A program made the translations under genes and the position numbers. Positions 61,477 through 64,000 of a stretch of 64,000 bases of DNA are shown here, piece after piece. Positions within the stretch are counted from its first letter, which is position 1. Each line of letters starts with the position of its first letter. The stretch comes from Anaeromonas frigoriresistens. GTDB taxonomy: Bacteria; Bacillota; Clostridia; Tissierellales; SIT17. The notes under the pieces are model-generated. The model ran no database searches and was not told the origin of the DNA. It saw only the letters and a list, made by a program, of their open reading frames with translations. The DNA lies in the NCBI RefSeq assembly GCF_016820655.1, contig NZ_WSFT01000013.1, forward strand, positions 1 to 64,000, in the 5' to 3' direction.

Positions 61477-64000
61477 TTTCTATATTCATTTCTTTAATTT
61501 CTTTATTCACTCCAAGGTATTTAGCTATAATATCTCTAGTCACAGGAGCAGAGTTACCACCGCTACCTCCTTGTACTATAACTGTTGCCACAGCTATTTC
61601 AGGATTATCATAGGGTGCAAAACCAACAAACCAAGCAAAATTATCATAAGACCCCCAGGCTTGGGCAGTACCAGTTTTTCCTCCTACTTTGACTGGTAAG
61701 TCTTTAAAAATCCCTCTAACAGAGCCATCTTCTACTACTTGTAGCATACCTTTTTTAATATCATCTAGATACTTATAATCTTTAATATCGATTCTTTCAA
61801 CTTTTTTATCTTTTTCATATCCTACATCTTTTCCATCGTAACTTGTTATATCATCAATTATACTTACTTCATGCTTATATCCACCATTAACTAATGTGGC
61901 TACATAGTTAGCTATTTGAATAGTTGTATAATTGTTCTCTCCTTGACCTATCGAAATACTCAAAGCATCGCCAAGTCCAAATTCAGCTGAACGAAAGTAA
62001 GTATAATATAGATAATCTTTTAATACATATACTTGAGTTTCTTCTTCAATATCAAGATCTTTTAAACCTTCTATCACTTCTTTAACTGACATTTTATCTT
62101 CTCTACTGGCCCATTCACTGAAAATATTTACCAGTTCATCTATTTCTTTATCATTCAAATTCTTTCCTTCTATCAACTCATCTTTCCTATTTAAAAGAAA
62201 AGATCTTAATGCCCTATTAGCTACTGCTAATTTATCTTCTTCATTAGGTATACTACCAGATATCTCCTCTGGAATTTCTATTCCGGTCTTTTCATCGAAT
62301 CCAAATTCTTTTGACATGTTCTGCATATCTTCTATACTAACATTTAAACCTAAACCTTGACCGGTTCTTAAGTTCCTACCAGCTGCTAAAGTATAAAAAT
62401 AATAGTTACAAGAGTCCCGTAATGCTTCATACATATTAGTCGGTCCATGGGTACCACGATAATCATTCCATATCCAACAGGCTTGAGTCGTATTACCTAT
62501 TTTAACATAGCCTAATGAATTAACCTTTGTATAAGGATTGAGTCCATTTTCTAACCCCGCCAATGCTGTTAACATCTTAAAGGTTGATCCTGGTGGCATC
62601 TTACCTCTTATTGCTAAATTATTAAGGGGTCTTGCCGCCAAATAATCCTTTTCATTCTCTGGTTTTAACTTCTCATAATCATTTGCAGATATACCTGTTG
62701 CAAATAAATTTGGATCATAGGAAGGATAGTTAGCTATTGCTAATACTTCTCCAGTTTTTACGTCTATTGCTACCGTAGATCCAGAGGTTGCATTCCTATA
62801 AGGCTTTCCATATTTATGGTTTCCCCATTCACTTTCATAAGTCCCTCCTACTTGAATCTTTTCTATAGCTTCCTTTAAAGAATCTTCTGCTATTTTTTGC
62901 AGGTCAGAATCTATCGTCAGTTGAATATTATTCCCAGGTATAGGTGCCTCCCCTTCTATGGTCCTATGGGTATTTCCAAAGGCATCTACTTCTACTGTTC
63001 TATATCCATCTTCACCTTTTAGAAACTGTTCAAATTCTTTTTCTATACCAGTCTTGCCTATTATATCATTTCTAGAATAGTCTAATTTATTAATATATTT
63101 TTCAATTTCTGGCCCTTGAGATATTTTTCCTAGATAACCTAAGGCATGGGCTGCACTTTCTCCCATTGGATAATATCGCATTGGCTCAATAGCAGTTTTA
63201 ATTCCTGGCAGATCTCTACTTTGCTCTTTTATCATCGCTATAGTTTCATCTTTTACATTATAAGCTATATTTATAGGTTCATATGCTCTATATCCTTGTT
63301 TTCCTAGCATATCTGCTATTAATAATATAAATCTCTTTTCATATATACTAAGTGATTCTGATAAGTCCACATCATATTTAATTACGAGCTTATCAAAAAC
63401 TTCCTTTGCATCATTATATTCATCTATCTTTTTACCTTTAATCCATGTCTTTTTATTTATAATAGAAGTATATTCCCATTTCGATGTAGAAATTTTAGGA
63501 TTTATATAATTTAATAGAAAGCTTTGGGAGTAAAATTTTATGTCATCAGAAGTAATGAATTTGCCAAATATAGTATTGGTTACTGATTTACCTTCTGCAC
63601 TTTTCACTTTGTTGTTGTCGATAATATGAGTTTTTACAAAATTATCTAATGCACCATCTGCTGATATATCTGTTTGGAGATTATATTTAGAAAGAAATTC
63701 ATCTTTTTTCTCTGTATCAGTATACTTAAAGACTTTTCCCTCTTCTGGAGAATATACAATGGGTATAACAACTCCACTATTTTGTATATATTTAAGTAAT
63801 TCTTCACCCAAGGCTACTGTATTTTCTTCATCGATAGTAGTACTCATAAAGCTTTTAAATCCTTTATAGGATAAAAGGGTAATAAAATCTTCCTTTGCTG
63901 AAGTCTTCAAATCTATTTTGGGATATAATAAAGGGTAATCTTTTGGAATTTGTTTAGATAAATTTAACTTATCTTTTTCACTTAATCCTTTTTTTGTCTC
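61460..64000 (-). CDS. mrdA: Penicillin-binding protein 2 (class B PBP), partial
   Basis: 846 residues are inside the window and the frame is open to the edge, so the true start lies outside (reading ETKKGLSEKDKLNLSKQIPK at the edge). The TTG at 63910 is only the first start codon after the edge, not the real start. The transpeptidase domain has S-x-x-K in MPPGSTFKMLTAL, S-x-N in RDSCNYYFYT and KTG in VGGKTGTAQAW. The PBP dimerisation region is upstream. A polar insert between SCN and KTG (about 100 residues around NRKDELIEGKNLNDKEI) is long. It forms the elongation complex with RodA and MreBCD. minCDE follows. Confidence 0.92.
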   Translation of the reverse strand, partial: ETKKGLSEKDKLNLSKQIPKDYPLLYPKIDLKTSAKEDFITLLSYKGFKSFMSTTIDEENTVALGEELLKYIQNSGVVIPIVYSPEEGKVFKYTDTEKKDEFLSKYNLQTDISADGALDNFVKTHIIDNNKVKSAEGKSVTNTIFGKFITSDDIKFYSQSFLLNYINPKISTSKWEYTSIINKKTWIKGKKIDEYNDAKEVFDKLVIKYDVDLSESLSIYEKRFILLIADMLGKQGYRAYEPINIAYNVKDETIAMIKEQSRDLPGIKTAIEPMRYYPMGESAAHALGYLGKISQGPEIEKYINKLDYSRNDIIGKTGIEKEFEQFLKGEDGYRTVEVDAFGNTHRTIEGEAPIPGNNIQLTIDSDLQKIAEDSLKEAIEKIQVGGTYESEWGNHKYGKPYRNATSGSTVAIDVKTGEVLAIANYPSYDPNLFATGISANDYEKLKPENEKDYLAARPLNNLAIRGKMPPGSTFKMLTALAGLENGLNPYTKVNSLGYVKIGNTTQACWIWNDYRGTHGPTNMYEALRDSCNYYFYTLAAGRNLRTGQGLGLNVSIEDMQNMSKEFGFDEKTGIEIPEEISGSIPNEEDKLAVANRALRSFLLNRKDELIEGKNLNDKEIDELVNIFSEWASREDKMSVKEVIEGLKDLDIEEETQVYVLKDYLYYTYFRSAEFGLGDALSISIGQGENNYTTIQIANYVATLVNGGYKHEVSIIDDITSYDGKDVGYEKDKKVERIDIKDYKYLDDIKKGMLQVVEDGSVRGIFKDLPVKVGGKTGTAQAWGSYDNFAWFVGFAPYDNPEIAVATVIVQGGSGGNSAPVTRDIIAKYLGVNKEIKEMNIENKLMR

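Noticed and set aside
1-64000. CRISPR arrays, insertion sequences, integrases, rRNA genes
   Set aside because: I saw no direct-repeat/spacer pattern, no transposase or recombinase frame, and no rRNA sequence in any part of the window.

Overview
The window reads as a low-GC, anaerobic, spore-forming Firmicute of the Clostridia/Tissierellia type. The evidence is very AT-rich DNA, strong GGAGG ribosome binding sites, a SpoIVFA/SpoIVFB pair, a GerMN lipoprotein, a leucyl T-box, clostridial gene order around minCDE-spoIVF-rplU-rpmA-obg-nadD, and amino-acid fermentation markers (start of arginine deiminase, glutamate 2,3-aminomutase, selenocysteine machinery). I cannot name a species. Most genes lie on the minus strand.

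Layout. 1-8.7 kb: the first codons of arcA behind a consensus promoter, an MBL-fold hydrolase, an ECF transporter S component, a MoxR-DUF58-DUF4129 membrane operon, small proteins, and an aminomutase that by its active-site residues is glutamate-specific. 9-32 kb: an accessory mosaic of single genes separated by bidirectional terminators. It holds AlaX editing protein, Xaa-Pro peptidase, SEC-C and HD proteins, a truncated vanW relic, a PQQ-type propeller, MFS and acetate transporters, bioY under two BirA-type boxes, LiaF-like and YbjQ proteins, a broken acetyltransferase, thyA-folA, a homoserine dehydrogenase-like gene and UspA-like/DsrE-like proteins. At 31.8-31.9 kb is a minus-strand tRNA-Sec with anticodon TCA.

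32.8-38.4 kb: a gene-poor spacer with an orphan hairpin and a short protein-tail relic, then an ECF sigma factor/DUF4179 pair, a GerMN lipoprotein and an OmpR-type two-component system. 38.4-43.5 kb: selD-selA-selB with comEA just upstream. SelD itself carries an in-frame UGA (Sec16) followed by a SECIS-like hairpin. With the tRNA this makes a complete selenocysteine decoding set. 43.6-45.7 kb: DacF-type carboxypeptidase and a YheO/DauR-type regulator.

45.7-64 kb is a conserved housekeeping run on the minus strand. In transcription order it is mrdA (PBP2, cut by the window edge), minC-minD-minE, mgsA, spoIVFA-spoIVFB, two radical-SAM-linked genes, rng, then (new promoter and L21 leader) rplU-prp-rpmA, obgE, a small Cys-rich ORF with an in-frame UGA, yhbY, a small protein, nadD-yqeK-rsfS, and T-box-controlled leuS.

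I found no CRISPR array, phage, insertion sequence or clear undescribed defence or biosynthetic system. The points most worth a second look are the in-frame UGA codons, the decayed genes, and several regulatory hairpins and palindromes.
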